64,000 nt of DNA from Desulfopila sp. IMCC35006 (GTDB lineage: Bacteria > Desulfobacterota > Desulfobulbia > Desulfobulbales > Desulfocapsaceae). Within the stretch, counting starts at the first letter, position 1, and the number at the start of each line of letters is the position of its first letter. The DNA is taken from assembly GCF_005116645.1 (NCBI RefSeq), contig NZ_SWCM01000011.1, positions 1 through 64,000 of the forward strand. The letters run 5' to 3'. Below are positions 10,041 through 19,445 of the stretch, piece by piece. A model generated the notes under the pieces. The model searched no databases. It worked only from the letters and a program-made list of their open reading frames with translations, and was not told the origin of the DNA. Both the position numbers and the translations under genes were made by a program.

Positions 10041-10755
10041 TCTCCCCTCCAAAGTTAAATCCTATTGGCAATCTGTATATTACGCAGTCTTCTCTGATAC
10101 CTTGGCTGAACGATTACCGATTATGAAAGAGCAATTTTGAAAAAACTGCAGTTACCTCAGCATAAATGTTGAGAACATTAATAGTTATTTCTTCTATCAC
10201 AACTATTTCCGTGATATTAACTAACAGCAACTAATAGCGACAGGACCAAGCTGTTCGCCGACCTTACCCATCTTTTGGCTCATGTGTGCCTAACGAGCCG
10301 AAATCATCATTCTGCCGAATAGTTACTGGAAGAAAAGACAGAGTTTTGTTCATCTCTCGTCGCAATCTGAGGATATGTGGATAAGTGGGTTGCCAACAAT
10401 AATCGTCACTTCGGTTTGTCCGATGTGATCTATGCATTGTATGTCGTATCTGGTCAATGATTGCTAGCAGCATGTCCGATAATATTTTCGTATCGAACAC
10501 CAAACCATTATTGTGACTACCCGATAAAATCTCTCAAGAAGAGAACGACACCCCAGCGAGACATAGCTACTATGGACCTTTTGTTCTCGGTAGACCAAAA
10601 GCCTATCAAAATTTTAACTGCTTCCTGTACAAGAAAATTCCAGAAAATATTCGATGGTCTCTTCGGCAGGAGCGTTAGGCAACGTGGTTGATAGTAACTG
10701 AAAATCGCAGAAATTGAAGAAATATTTATGAGGTGGAATAGTCAAAATCGATAGG
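10041..10755. other. Non-coding gap before inverted repeat
   Basis: No supported gene. GCCTAAC near 10287 and GTTAGGC near 10674 resemble integron attC core boxes but lie almost 390 bp apart, too far for one site. The segment GATAGTAACTGA near 10690 is shared with 8228. It appears to be decayed accessory DNA. Confidence 0.4.
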
Positions 10756-11302
10756 AGAACTGAACCGCTGCGCGGACTGGTGGTAGATTATAGCGTTGTT
10801 TTTTTTGAACCAATGCAGTTGTGAAAAATCACCAACCGACTCATTTGACTGAAAGTGATTGCTATTGGGGCTCCTTCTAAAGTAGGCTTAACCTACGTCC
10901 TCGAAATATTGAAAGAGTCCGAGGAAGTTCGCCAGCCATGCTCTCATTTTTTTGGTTGGAAGGAAAGGGGACGTTGAAACTCACGGTCGTAAGAAAGGCC
11001 GCGTACGTCGGACGCAGGTAATGTACAGGAGCATACAATACCCGTATTTGCTGTTGGTGCGTCCTTTTTTCGGCATTCCTCTGCTTCAGAGCCCCCCTTA
11101 GTCCTCTCTATCCACCTAGAATCACTTCATTATCCGGAGAGCACTCCTGGTTAATTGTAATTAAGAGGAGCTGGTACAGTTCTTACGTTTTATCGATAAT
11201 TACGCGAAATCTTTTTAAACCTGACCGTTCAATAATTGCGACTGTTTAGCGGAAGATTGACTCATTTCCTCGGGCGTAACAATTGATAAAACGCTACACT
11301 AT
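10756..11302 (+). repeat. 547-bp inverted repeat, left arm
   Basis: The reverse complement of this segment is 14756-15302. I read both copies through and saw no mismatch or gap; paired coordinates always sum to 26058. The outer edge is AGAACTGAACC and the inner edge CTACACTAT. Sequence related to 1930-2010 continues beyond the inner edge to about 11395 in this copy only, so the left copy seems the fuller one. It contains a MITE-like unit (11185-11294) and no convincing gene. Confidence 0.95.
11185..11294. repeat. MITE-like inverted-repeat unit inside left arm
   Basis: ACGTTTTATCGATAATTACGC faces GCGTAACAATTGATAAAACGC across about 70 nt. It is a diverged relative of 1814-1924 and identical, inverted, to 14764-14873. 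Confidence 0.7.
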
Positions 11303-11487
11303 GATATCTGGACTATTGAGATCTGAGTAGGCAGCGTCCCTCGCGTTAAAAGTCAAAGCTATCTTTCAAAGACTTTCTGTGGAATTATCTTGGATGTAGA
11401 GGCTATGGGGAAATATCTTTTGGAAGAAAAAACGTGGTGCGTCCCATATTTCACTACTGATTACGTGCCATCTGGCCATGGTGAATT

Positions 11488-12396
11488 CTACCCAAGGTTG
11501 AATGAAGGCCGTCCCGAAGCATATCTCCTTGAAAGGTTAACATATAACTTGTTGCGGTTCTGTAGTTCCATTCGGACATCATCCCAATCCAAGCCTAGAT
11601 ATACTGAGGAAACAGCTTCACCGTCTGAAATCTCATAAGCCTTAAGTCCAAGCAGATTATCGCCATGAGCTTCTGCATATTTTTGCTGGGCATCTTCTAT
11701 TGTAGCCCTTGCCGATATCACCGAATCAACCATCAGTGTGCGAGCAATATCCAAAACGTAGCTAAGTGATTCTACGTATCGTCTTGCTGCAACAGTAAGA
11801 TCAACCTTTTCTGGCATTTCGGCCAATATTGTTTTCTTGAAAACATCATCTTCCGCCAGAAACTCGCGTAGTGCAAAAATGTTGACGGTAAATTCCATGT
11901 TCTCGTAACCATCGATATTTTTCCACTGAGCACTTGGTTGGAAGTAGTGGATTGGTAAGCCTTTGTGTTGGGTGTAGTTTCTCAGTGCTTCCATAAACCG
12001 ATACTCAAAGCAATCGTCATAAGCGTCAGAGCGCTTCAAATCTAAAGTATTACGTGCATCTGGGTCACCAGGGACACAGTAACAGATATCATGAGCCAAT
12101 TGGTCGAGAAACAGTCGTGTTGAGGTTAAAATGTTCACCAAGCATGCATTCAATACCATTCGATCATTAAAAATATGTTGGTAGTTAAGGCTGGGACGCA
12201 CTGTGTTGATGGTTGCCTGTTCTAACAATTGCTTTTCAAGTTCTAGATAATTGTGAACTAGAATTTCCCATTTTTCCTCAATCGCGTAAGCACTGTTTAG
12301 TGTTTGCTTGGCGATTCTTAACTGAAAAAAATCATTTTCAGCTATCTCTACTTCGGGTACTGCCGCCAGGACTGCTTTCCTCAATAAATATCTCAT
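11488..12396 (-). CDS. HEPN-like protein in inverted-repeat cassette
   Basis: 302 residues, largely helical. FMEALRNYTQHKG has R139-N140...H144, again the R-x4-H pattern of HEPN ribonucleases, here in a Cthe2314-like context. No transmembrane segment is visible. It is the last of three leftward genes lying between 547-bp inverted repeats, with a 396-bp gap after the upstream nuclease-like gene. A defence or toxin role is inferred from the motif and neighbours. An ordinary HEPN-fold accessory protein without RNase activity remains possible. Confidence 0.5.
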   Translation of the reverse strand: MRYLLRKAVLAAVPEVEIAENDFFQLRIAKQTLNSAYAIEEKWEILVHNYLELEKQLLEQATINTVRPSLNYQHIFNDRMVLNACLVNILTSTRLFLDQLAHDICYCVPGDPDARNTLDLKRSDAYDDCFEYRFMEALRNYTQHKGLPIHYFQPSAQWKNIDGYENMEFTVNIFALREFLAEDDVFKKTILAEMPEKVDLTVAARRYVESLSYVLDIARTLMVDSVISARATIEDAQQKYAEAHGDNLLGLKAYEISDGEAVSSVYLGLDWDDVRMELQNRNKLYVNLSRRYASGRPSFNLG

Positions 12397-12792
12397 GTAA
12401 CCACTAGCGTAATATATTAATATTAAATGGATAATAATGGCCTGCGATCAGGTTAAAATTGAAATCTAACAGTTAAGTACTTTCTTCTAGATGAGATAAC
12501 TCCAAATAATCTTAGTCTGTGCGATTCCAGGCTCACAAGAAAAGAAGGCCGGTTTTGATCGATAGATATCTGAACTCCGACCGCTGTCAAACACCAGTAT
12601 AGGTATGTTGATTTCGGGATAAAGGTAATTGTAGATGTCCCTATACATAATCCCAAACATATCTTAATCTGAGAAGGAACCGTGGTCTGTCCACGATTTG
12701 CGCTTTCCTGCCCGGCCACGGCTCGGTAATCTTCGTGAAACGCCTAGCATGCTAGGTGCTGTGGGACAAAGGGAGCCCACCCGGCTACTCGA
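12397..12792. other. Structured non-coding gap in cassette
   Basis: No gene seen. CCTAGCATGCTAGG at 12743-12756 is a perfect 14-bp palindrome. GAACCGTGG at 12677-12685 pairs with CCACGGCTC at 12716-12724 (one G-U). On the minus strand the GAGCCGTGG ... CCACGGTTC stem recalls sequence that follows group II intron ORFs, but no reverse transcriptase or domain V is recognised. Confidence 0.4.
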
Positions 12793-13833
12793 TTATATTT
12801 CAGTTTCAAGTTTATTATTTTGAATATCATATTGCTGATAGAATATTGGAATGCCAAATTTTGCTCTTAATCCCGTTAGATACATTTTGGTTTCTTCAGT
12901 TGCTATAGGTGGTGCGATGATGATTAGTTTTGTTGCATGTTCGTTATCTGGCCAATACGAGTATTCAAGGATTTGTCCTAATGCTTCACGTATAGCTGCC
13001 TTGGCAGTTTGAGCTGTTTTTATTTCGTAAAATACAAATCCACGACTATTTTTTGCGACAATATCCACTTTTGTTTGATAGCCCAAATCGTTTTCAGTTC
13101 CTACATTCCCTTCTCCATATACATCCTCAATCAAAGAAAATATCTCAGTCTGGATTTCATTATGAAAAAGTGACTTATCATTTTTTCCACCTTTGGAATT
13201 GGTCACTGTCTCTATTTTCCCAGGGCTGTGTCCTGGTTTAAAAACGAAACCATTGCGAGACCCCTTTTGGAGATTTGGTTGCTGAATAAAACCTAGTAGA
13301 TTGTAATAGTAAGAAGGTAAGGCTGGATCATTTTTATCGAGTTCGACTGGGTCGTCTAATAAAAATATATTTTGTACCTTAAATCGTATATTAAAAAAAA
13401 TATCGCTTCCCGTTTCTTTAAAATACTTAAGATCAAGATTCATTTTTCTTAAATCAGCTTCCATTTCTGAAAGCCAACCATTCTTTTTGTACATTCCATA
13501 AACATGTTTTGATTTTTCTTCAGTGATAACCTCCACTGACATGATTTCTCCTAGCCACCATTTCCTGTTTTTGTTTGATTGTATTTTCTCTATTGAATAG
13601 AGGCTAATATCATATATTGCACCTCTGTGTATACTTGTTTTATTATTGAATTGTTGCAAAAATCCATAGACATAACCGTCGATTACCTTGTCAGTGTCAA
13701 AGGTCCATTCTTCATGCCCAAAACCTGTGATGTATTCATAAGATTCTTTATTTGAGCTTTTGCCATTTCTTCCAGATGGTGAAACCCAATGATTGCTGTT
13801 CCAGCATATTCTTGCGATCTTTTTCTCGGGCAT
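12793..13833 (-). CDS. PD-(D/E)XK-like nuclease with N-terminal reader-like domain
   Basis: 346 residues. The C-terminal region has HNEIQTEIF (224-232), then TKVDIVAK with D257 and FYEIKT with E270 and K272: the D...E-x-K layout of restriction-like nucleases. The N-terminus, with CWNSNHWVSPSG and GFGHEEWTFD at about 10-46, matches a recurring but poorly characterised domain that I associate with putative modification-dependent restriction proteins. This suggests a DNA-reading module fused to a nuclease, which is inference. It sits between the HEPN-like and DUF2971 genes within the inverted-repeat cassette, all leftward. Highly AT-rich. Confidence 0.6.
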   Translation of the reverse strand: MPEKKIARICWNSNHWVSPSGRNGKSSNKESYEYITGFGHEEWTFDTDKVIDGYVYGFLQQFNNKTSIHRGAIYDISLYSIEKIQSNKNRKWWLGEIMSVEVITEEKSKHVYGMYKKNGWLSEMEADLRKMNLDLKYFKETGSDIFFNIRFKVQNIFLLDDPVELDKNDPALPSYYYNLLGFIQQPNLQKGSRNGFVFKPGHSPGKIETVTNSKGGKNDKSLFHNEIQTEIFSLIEDVYGEGNVGTENDLGYQTKVDIVAKNSRGFVFYEIKTAQTAKAAIREALGQILEYSYWPDNEHATKLIIIAPPIATEETKMYLTGLRAKFGIPIFYQQYDIQNNKLETEI

Positions 13834-13906
13834 TGAATATCCTTTAAAATATAATGTGTAGGGAAACCGGCGAGTTTAAGCGAGTCCGATGAAATGACAA
13901 GTTGGC

Positions 13907-14656
13907 CTAATTTTTCATTTTTGATTTATTTATAAGTTCAGTCAATTTTGAATATTCAACAGGTGCGGAAATGCGATATTTTTTTGATACACTTTTTACT
14001 AAATCAAAGAACCACTCCCCGGCCTCTGGTGATATAATAATTTTTTCAATGATATCATTAGGCTTAATTTTGAGACGTAAAGGTGATGGTTGCTTAAGCG
14101 AACTTCTAGTGACTACCATTCTTACTTCTTTCTCAAATTCATATGCTTCATGCTTGAGACCAAAAGTATCGTAACTTAAGGTATAGATACCGTCTGGCAA
14201 TCTACCTGAGTGATCAATGTAGGCGACTTCTTTAAATGTTACGCCTGTGATATCACACCAAAGAAAAGTTGACTGAATTAATTTTTCCAATGTAGTGATA
14301 ATTGCAATTGATTGTTTTGATGCCCCATAGATTTTCCATAATGCCATATTGTCTTTTGGCCCTTTGGTCCAGCAACTCACATTATTTTTAATTCTATTCT
14401 CTTGTTCTTTTTCTAATATTGATAATGATCCTAGTTGCTTGATGACATCAGGATTTTTCTCATACATTTCTCTCATTTGTTCAGGAAGTGTTCCTTCAAG
14501 ACTGTCTTCGAACTCTACAGCCGAGGCAACATATAGGGTTTTGGTACTAATAAGGTCAATAAATTTTGCCAAATCAAGATATCTCATCAAAACCATGTCG
14601 GTTTTTAGGGATACGTCAGAAGTAACTGGAAAATTGTCTCTTTTTTTATTGGTCAT
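13907..14656 (-). CDS. DUF2971 family protein
   Basis: 249 residues. The DUF2971 pattern is visible in order: a hydrophobic YLDLAKFIDLI start, FEDSLEG, CWTKGPKDNMALWKIYG, SIAIITT, then HEAYEFEKEVRMVV. The biochemical function of the family is unknown, but members are common in defence islands and often sit beside nucleases. It is the first gene of the three-gene leftward cassette, about 70 bp upstream of the nuclease-like gene. Its promoter should lie in the 100 bp between its start and the right inverted-repeat arm. Confidence 0.75.
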   Translation of the reverse strand: MTNKKRDNFPVTSDVSLKTDMVLMRYLDLAKFIDLISTKTLYVASAVEFEDSLEGTLPEQMREMYEKNPDVIKQLGSLSILEKEQENRIKNNVSCWTKGPKDNMALWKIYGASKQSIAIITTLEKLIQSTFLWCDITGVTFKEVAYIDHSGRLPDGIYTLSYDTFGLKHEAYEFEKEVRMVVTRSSLKQPSPLRLKIKPNDIIEKIIISPEAGEWFFDLVKSVSKKYRISAPVEYSKLTELINKSKMKN

Positions 14657-14755
14657 TTTTTAAAGAAGGCAGCAAGTTGTGAAGTAGTTTTTGTGAAGCA
14701 GTCATTTGAGCGTGTTTCACAGATGATGACTCATGTCTAGAGACATTGTAGGGCT

Positions 14756-15302
14756 ATAGTGTAGCGTTTTATCAATTGTTACGCCCGAGGAAATGAGTCA
14801 ATCTTCCGCTAAACAGTCGCAATTATTGAACGGTCAGGTTTAAAAAGATTTCGCGTAATTATCGATAAAACGTAAGAACTGTACCAGCTCCTCTTAATTA
14901 CAATTAACCAGGAGTGCTCTCCGGATAATGAAGTGATTCTAGGTGGATAGAGAGGACTAAGGGGGGCTCTGAAGCAGAGGAATGCCGAAAAAAGGACGCA
15001 CCAACAGCAAATACGGGTATTGTATGCTCCTGTACATTACCTGCGTCCGACGTACGCGGCCTTTCTTACGACCGTGAGTTTCAACGTCCCCTTTCCTTCC
15101 AACCAAAAAAATGAGAGCATGGCTGGCGAACTTCCTCGGACTCTTTCAATATTTCGAGGACGTAGGTTAAGCCTACTTTAGAAGGAGCCCCAATAGCAAT
15201 CACTTTCAGTCAAATGAGTCGGTTGGTGATTTTTCACAACTGCATTGGTTCAAAAAAAACAACGCTATAATCTACCACCAGTCCGCGCAGCGGTTCAGTT
15301 CT
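14756..15302 (-). repeat. 547-bp inverted repeat, right arm
   Basis: Exact reverse complement of 10756-11302 as read. Outer flanks (GTCAAAATCGATAGG on the left, TCCAACATATC on the right) show no obvious target-site duplication. Recombination between the arms would invert 11303-14755 with all three genes. Confidence 0.95.
14764..14873. repeat. MITE-like inverted-repeat unit inside right arm
   Basis: Mirror copy of 11185-11294 with the same facing arms, and a diverged relative of 1814-1924. Confidence 0.7.
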
Positions 15303-15398
15303 TCCAACATATCTTGACCTTAGATCATTCCCTACACGTATCCACATTCGAGATGTTGTTGTGAAATACATACATGCTAGAAAATGACCTTTGGACCA

Positions 15399-16076
15399 TT
15401 ACAATCCTCTTGTGTACTTACAATCCGGAAACCCTGAACAACCTAAGAACTGGTTACCAACATGAGGCCCTTTTCGGGCTGTTCTCTGGACTAAAGACTT
15501 GCCACATTTGGGGCATGCTGTGTTATTTGAAAATCGGCTTTTCAGATTTGCGACATGTTCCCGTCCGGAAATATTTCCTTCTTTGAGTCTTTCTACTTTG
15601 CCGACAAACGCAGTAACTTCATCCTCAGAGAACACCCTTCTCTCAAAACTTTTAATGTAACGGGATAATCCACTTGTCATTACATTTCGTGGCAGCTCCG
15701 TTTTCAAACTCACGCTATCTCCGGTGAAGAATATTACGGATTGGACATTGTCATGATCTATGTTCAGAAACTGGGCTATAGCCTTTGTATGCCTATAGTT
15801 TTGGTGCATCGGGTTTTGAAATTTATACTTCTTGGCGTACAAAGACTGTGTCCACTGTTTTGCTCTTTCATTGCCAAATATCCACCCATTGATATTTTTT
15901 GTTTCGATTACGAAAACACCGTATCTGGAGATCAGAACATGATCAACCTGGGTGGTACCATTAAAGGTAGGAAATATAACGTTGTGAAATCGTCGATAAT
16001 CGTTAGCATCCAGCTTCGCCCACATGCCAAACTGAGTCTCGATTTCTCCGAGCCAGCCTTTGAACAGATTAAACAT
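15399..16076 (-). CDS. NERD-domain protein with topoisomerase-type zinc finger
   Basis: 225 residues. Residues 5-110 show the NERD pattern ([32 protein letters not shown]), a nuclease-related fold. The last 40 residues form a type IA topoisomerase zinc finger: [11 protein letters not shown], then [12 protein letters not shown]. This pairing is known among bacterial NERD proteins and suggests DNA binding or processing. It is leftward and lies just outside the inverted-repeat cassette. The ATG at 16076 has no strong ribosome site. Confidence 0.85.
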   Translation of the reverse strand: MFNLFKGWLGEIETQFGMWAKLDANDYRRFHNVIFPTFNGTTQVDHVLISRYGVFVIETKNINGWIFGNERAKQWTQSLYAKKYKFQNPMHQNYRHTKAIAQFLNIDHDNVQSVIFFTGDSVSLKTELPRNVMTSGLSRYIKSFERRVFSEDEVTAFVGKVERLKEGNISGREHVANLKSRFSNNTACPKCGKSLVQRTARKGPHVGNQFLGCSGFPDCKYTRGL

Positions 16077-16230
16077 TGTACAATTACCCCAAGGCCAATA
16101 TTATTTCATTTAATCGTAACAATAGCCATGTTCAACGCTGATCATCATAACTAACTTTCATAGCCACCGCAATCAGACGATTTCTTGATTTCCTTTTTTT
16201 CTATTGATCCTTTCACAACGTCAAGCTTTA

Positions 16231-16298
16231 AAACTATATATGGATACAAATATATAGTTTTTTAAATATATATTTGTATAGCACAATAAACATACAAA
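16231..16298. promoter_or_regulatory. Two adjacent AT-rich palindromes
   Basis: AAACTATATA (16231-16240) and TATATAGTTT (16251-16260) form a perfect 10-bp inverted repeat. TTTGTAT (16273-16279) and ATACAAA (16292-16298) form a second. The TTTGTATAGCA core recurs at 21098 and a relative at 19927, both beside the ParA gene, so these may be operators or partition sites of one element. The rest of 16077-16526 shows nothing else. Confidence 0.5.
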
Positions 16299-16526
16299 AC
16301 GTGAGAGAGTCCCTCTTCGCAACACCCTTTAAGGTGTTTCACACTGTTGCCCTAAATCCTTACGGAAAGCCAGTAATACAGAGCCAAGACGGATGTATTT
16401 TATGCAATCAAACACTTGCCGATTAATCATTCTAATGACAAACAACATTCGGTAAATACGAGAAAATATATCATGGGCCAGACCGCACAGTTGTTCTCAG
16501 CATAAAGAAATCTTATTGTTCTCAAA

Positions 16527-17399
16527 ATGGAGACAAAACACCTTCTCAAAATCGGAACATGCAGTTGGAAATATGATTCCTGGCGGGGACTCATTTATTC
16601 TCAGGATAACGAGATAAATTTTCTCAAGGAATACAGCGAGCACTTTCAAACCGTCGAGGTTGACCAATGGTTCTGGTCTTTGTTTAAAGGGAATACCGTG
16701 GTCCTGCCGAAAACGAATGTTGTACTCGAATATGCCACGTCAGTACCACCAGGTTTCACCTTCAGCATCAAGGTTCCAAACAGCATCACCCTGACTCATC
16801 ATTACAACAAACAGAAAAACGCCACGGCGGTTCCCAATCCATATTTCCTTTCCACTGAACTCATGGGAAAGTTTCTGCAAACATTGGAACCACTTGGCGA
16901 TCACATTGGTCCCCTGATGTTTCAGTTCGAATATCTGAACAAGAATAAAATGGCCAGTATGGACCATTTTATTGAGATGTTTCAAGTCTTTCACAATGGT
17001 CTACCTGAAGGTTATCAGTATTGTATTGAGATTCGAAACCCGAATTATTTAAAGAATGAGTATTTTGATTTTTTAGCCGAACACCACTTGGGCCACGTTT
17101 TCCTGCAGGGGTACTATATGCCTTCGATATTTGAAATATACGAGAAGTTCAAAGGCCAACTGAGTGATCCGGTAGTGCTCAGACTTCATGGCTTAGATCG
17201 ACAGGGAATTGAGGAGCGGACCAATAATGTCTGGGACAAGATTGTTGATCCGAGGGATGGCGAGCTGTTGAGTCTTAAAAGTATTGTGAATGATCTTCTT
17301 GAAAGGGGCCATCAGGTCTTCGTCAATGTAAATAACCACTACGAGGGAAGTGCTCCTCGCACTATTGAGAAGATCAACGCGCTTTTACAGCTTGCTTGA
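16527..17399 (+). CDS. DUF72 domain protein (YecE-like)
   Basis: 290 residues with the DUF72 signatures KIGTCSWKYDSWRG at the start, FQTVEVDQWFW near 40-50, a central MFQFEY strand, YCIEIRNPNY, and a C-terminal QVFVNVNNHYEG. The fold is a TIM-barrel-like domain of unknown activity. A four-base overlap links it to an open frame leading into the J-domain gene, so the two may be co-transcribed. Confidence 0.85.
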   Translation: METKHLLKIGTCSWKYDSWRGLIYSQDNEINFLKEYSEHFQTVEVDQWFWSLFKGNTVVLPKTNVVLEYATSVPPGFTFSIKVPNSITLTHHYNKQKNATAVPNPYFLSTELMGKFLQTLEPLGDHIGPLMFQFEYLNKNKMASMDHFIEMFQVFHNGLPEGYQYCIEIRNPNYLKNEYFDFLAEHHLGHVFLQGYYMPSIFEIYEKFKGQLSDPVVLRLHGLDRQGIEERTNNVWDKIVDPRDGELLSLKSIVNDLLERGHQVFVNVNNHYEGSAPRTIEKINALLQLA

Positions 17400-17434
17400 G
17401 AATAAAATGTCCCAACGCTGAGACACACCTTCTT

Positions 17435-17740
17435 ATGATGACAAAATACGACGAGATTACCGAAGCCCGGAAAATACTGGACCTTCCTGAGCGAGCATCT
17501 CTGCATGACATAAGAGAAAATTATATAATATTACTGAACAAATGGCATCCTGACAAATGCGCGGAAGACAGTGAGAACTGCGCCGAGATGACAAGAAGAA
17601 TAATCACTGCGTACAAGAGCATCATTGAGTACTGTAATCAGCATAAATTCTCCTTCACTGAAGAAGAAATAAAAAAAACCTGTTCAGTGGAAGAATGGTG
17701 GTTTGAACGATTTGGTAATACTCCCTGGTGGGGCAAGTAG
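17435..17740 (+). CDS. J-domain (DnaJ-like) protein
   Basis: 101 residues from the ATG at 17435. The frame stays open to a TTG at 17396 that overlaps the preceding stop, so the start is uncertain. ARKILDLPERASLHDIRENY ... KWHPDKC is a J-domain with the HPD tripeptide that stimulates Hsp70 ATPase. There is no Gly/Phe or zinc region, so it is a short specialised co-chaperone. Partner unknown. Confidence 0.8.
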   Translation: MMTKYDEITEARKILDLPERASLHDIRENYIILLNKWHPDKCAEDSENCAEMTRRIITAYKSIIEYCNQHKFSFTEEEIKKTCSVEEWWFERFGNTPWWGK

Positions 17741-17775
17741 GGTAATGCTATTTAACAGCAAACCAGGTACTGGAC

Positions 17776-18012
17776 TTGATTGAACAGGAGAAATATACTG
17801 AGGCAGAAATTGTATGCGTAAAACTCATAGAACAATATCCCGAACAGATTGATGGACTGCACAGATACGCCGAATTGTACGAGGCGCGGGGGGAACTACA
17901 GAGGGCGGCTGATTACTATCACCCAACAGCAGACTTTGCCGAAAAGGCGGAAGGCTTCGGCAAAATATCTGCCGATTTTTTCAGAAAAAAGGCCACACAA
18001 CTTGAAAGCTGA
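17776..18012 (+). CDS. Short TPR-like protein, possibly truncated
   Basis: 78 residues from a TTG. EAEIVCVKLIEQYPEQIDGL and ELYEARGELQRAADYY look like two tetratricopeptide helix pairs. The frame is open upstream to a stop at 17743, and no ATG start is available. It may be the C-terminal relic of a longer TPR protein or a small gene with an unusual start. Confidence 0.4.
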   Translation: MIEQEKYTEAEIVCVKLIEQYPEQIDGLHRYAELYEARGELQRAADYYHPTADFAEKAEGFGKISADFFRKKATQLES

Positions 18013-18120
18013 CGACCAGGAAAGCTCTCAATTTATCGTACCGTTTCCAGCAAACCACCGGTGGGATGATCAGCACATTATGAGCGGTATTTTGTTATTT
18101 ATTTAGACTGACAACACCGC

Positions 18121-18290
18121 TTCGATGAATTGAAAGCCACTGTGGACAAGGCAAAAGCAAAACCTATTTTGAGGCATTGGAAGGCCAGGAGATTCCAATG
18201 TTTAAAGCAAATATTAAAACCGCCAATTTACTTCAGGGTTTTATCATTCAGGATGGCTTTGCGCTTGAGCTCCCCGCCGGGTTAATACAG
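18121..18290 (+). pseudogene. hsdR: Frameshifted C-terminal remnant of a type I restriction HsdR
   Basis: Frame 1 (18121-18162) reads FDELKATVDKAKAK. One base later the frame shifts and 18165 onward reads YFEALEGQEIP ... NLLQGFIIQDGFAL. Joined, this resembles the C-terminal end of EcoEI/EcoR124-type HsdR proteins as I recall it. Everything upstream of it is missing. The second part runs in frame into the RhuM gene. RhuM genes often lie next to type I restriction loci, which supports the reading. Confidence 0.5.
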
Positions 18291-18377
18291 GGGGCATGTC
18301 CAGCAGGAAAGGCTGAGGATGGAGCGAATCAGAAGGTTCGGCAAATGAAGCATTTGGTCAAACTATCAGGATTGAGT

Positions 18378-19445
18378 ATGAAACAGGATAAATACAAAAA
18401 AGAACAAAAAGCCAGGCAACAAGAAACGTCCATCGTTCGCTCCTCTGCGGCGGAATATCTCACATTTGTTGCGGCGACCGGCAAGGGGGGCGTTGAGGCC
18501 GTTTACGCGGATGAAAACATCTGGCTGACCCAGAAAATGATGGGCGTACTCTACGACGTTGAAACCCATACCGTCAACTACCACCTGAAAAAGGTGTTTT
18601 CCGACAGCGAACTCGAGGAAGATTCAGTTATTCGAAATTTTCGAATAACTGCCGCTGACGGTAAAAACTATAACACCAAGCACTATGACCTCTCTGCCAT
18701 TATTGCCGTGGGTTATAAGGTCAATTCGGAACGTGCCGTACAGTTTCGAAAATGGGCGACCACCATCATTAGGGAATACACCATCAAAGCCTACGTGATG
18801 GATGATGAACGTATAAAAAGCGGCGGTTCTATCCTGACTGAGCGATACTTTGAAGAGCAGCTGCAGCGCATCCGGGAAATACGCCTGAGCGAGCGCAAGT
18901 TTTACCAGAAGATCACCGATATTTACGCCACGTCCATTGATTATGACGGAACCGCTCAAGCCACCAAACGATTCTTTGCAACAGTCCAGAATAAGCTGCA
19001 TTGGGCCATTCACGGTCAGACGGCTGCCGAAGTGATTGTTGATCGGGCTGATCACCAAAAACAAAACATGGGACTGACTACATGGAAGGATGCGCCAAAA
19101 GGCAAGATCCAGAAGTTTGATGTCAGTGTGGCCAAAAATTATCTGACCGAAAACGAAATGGCGCAATTGCAACGCTTGGTTTCAGCCTATCTAGATGTCG
19201 CTGAGGATATGGCACTTCGTAAGATTCCGATGACCATGCAGGACTGGGAAACACGCTTGAACAAATTCATTGAAGCCACCGACCGGGAAATTCTGCAGGA
19301 CGCTGGAAGGGTAACGGCGGAAATTGCCAAGGTCCATGCAGAAAGTGAATTTGAAAAATACAGAATTATTCAGGACCGGCTGTTTGAGAGTGACTTTGAT
19401 CGGCTGTTGAAACAGTTGGAGCATAAGGATGATGGACAAGAATAA
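18378..19445 (+). CDS. rhuM: RhuM family protein
   Basis: 355 residues from the ATG at 18378 (AGGATTGAGT upstream). The frame remains open to 18177, but those 67 codons look like an hsdR remnant. VEAVYADENIWLTQKMMGVLYD, then TVNYHLKKVF, DGKNYNTKHYDLSAIIAVGYKVNS and QFRKWAT are the RhuM/virulence-protein hallmarks. A long helical C-terminus follows. The family is found with type I restriction modules and in genomic islands. Its molecular role is not established. Confidence 0.85.
   Translation: MKQDKYKKEQKARQQETSIVRSSAAEYLTFVAATGKGGVEAVYADENIWLTQKMMGVLYDVETHTVNYHLKKVFSDSELEEDSVIRNFRITAADGKNYNTKHYDLSAIIAVGYKVNSERAVQFRKWATTIIREYTIKAYVMDDERIKSGGSILTERYFEEQLQRIREIRLSERKFYQKITDIYATSIDYDGTAQATKRFFATVQNKLHWAIHGQTAAEVIVDRADHQKQNMGLTTWKDAPKGKIQKFDVSVAKNYLTENEMAQLQRLVSAYLDVAEDMALRKIPMTMQDWETRLNKFIEATDREILQDAGRVTAEIAKVHAESEFEKYRIIQDRLFESDFDRLLKQLEHKDDGQE

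Noticed and set aside
10287-10680. GCCTAAC and GTTAGGC boxes suggesting an integron attC site
   Set aside because: The boxes are nearly 390 bp apart with no paired inner boxes and no integrase; too long for one attC site.
11390-11638. 82-codon frame at the inner edge of the left arm
   Set aside because: Overlaps the 3' end of the HEPN-like gene on the other strand and has no domain.
12397-12792. Retron ncRNA
   Set aside because: No reverse transcriptase gene is present nearby.
10756-15302. Classical composite transposon
   Set aside because: The arms contain no transposase gene and no target duplication was seen at the outer edges.
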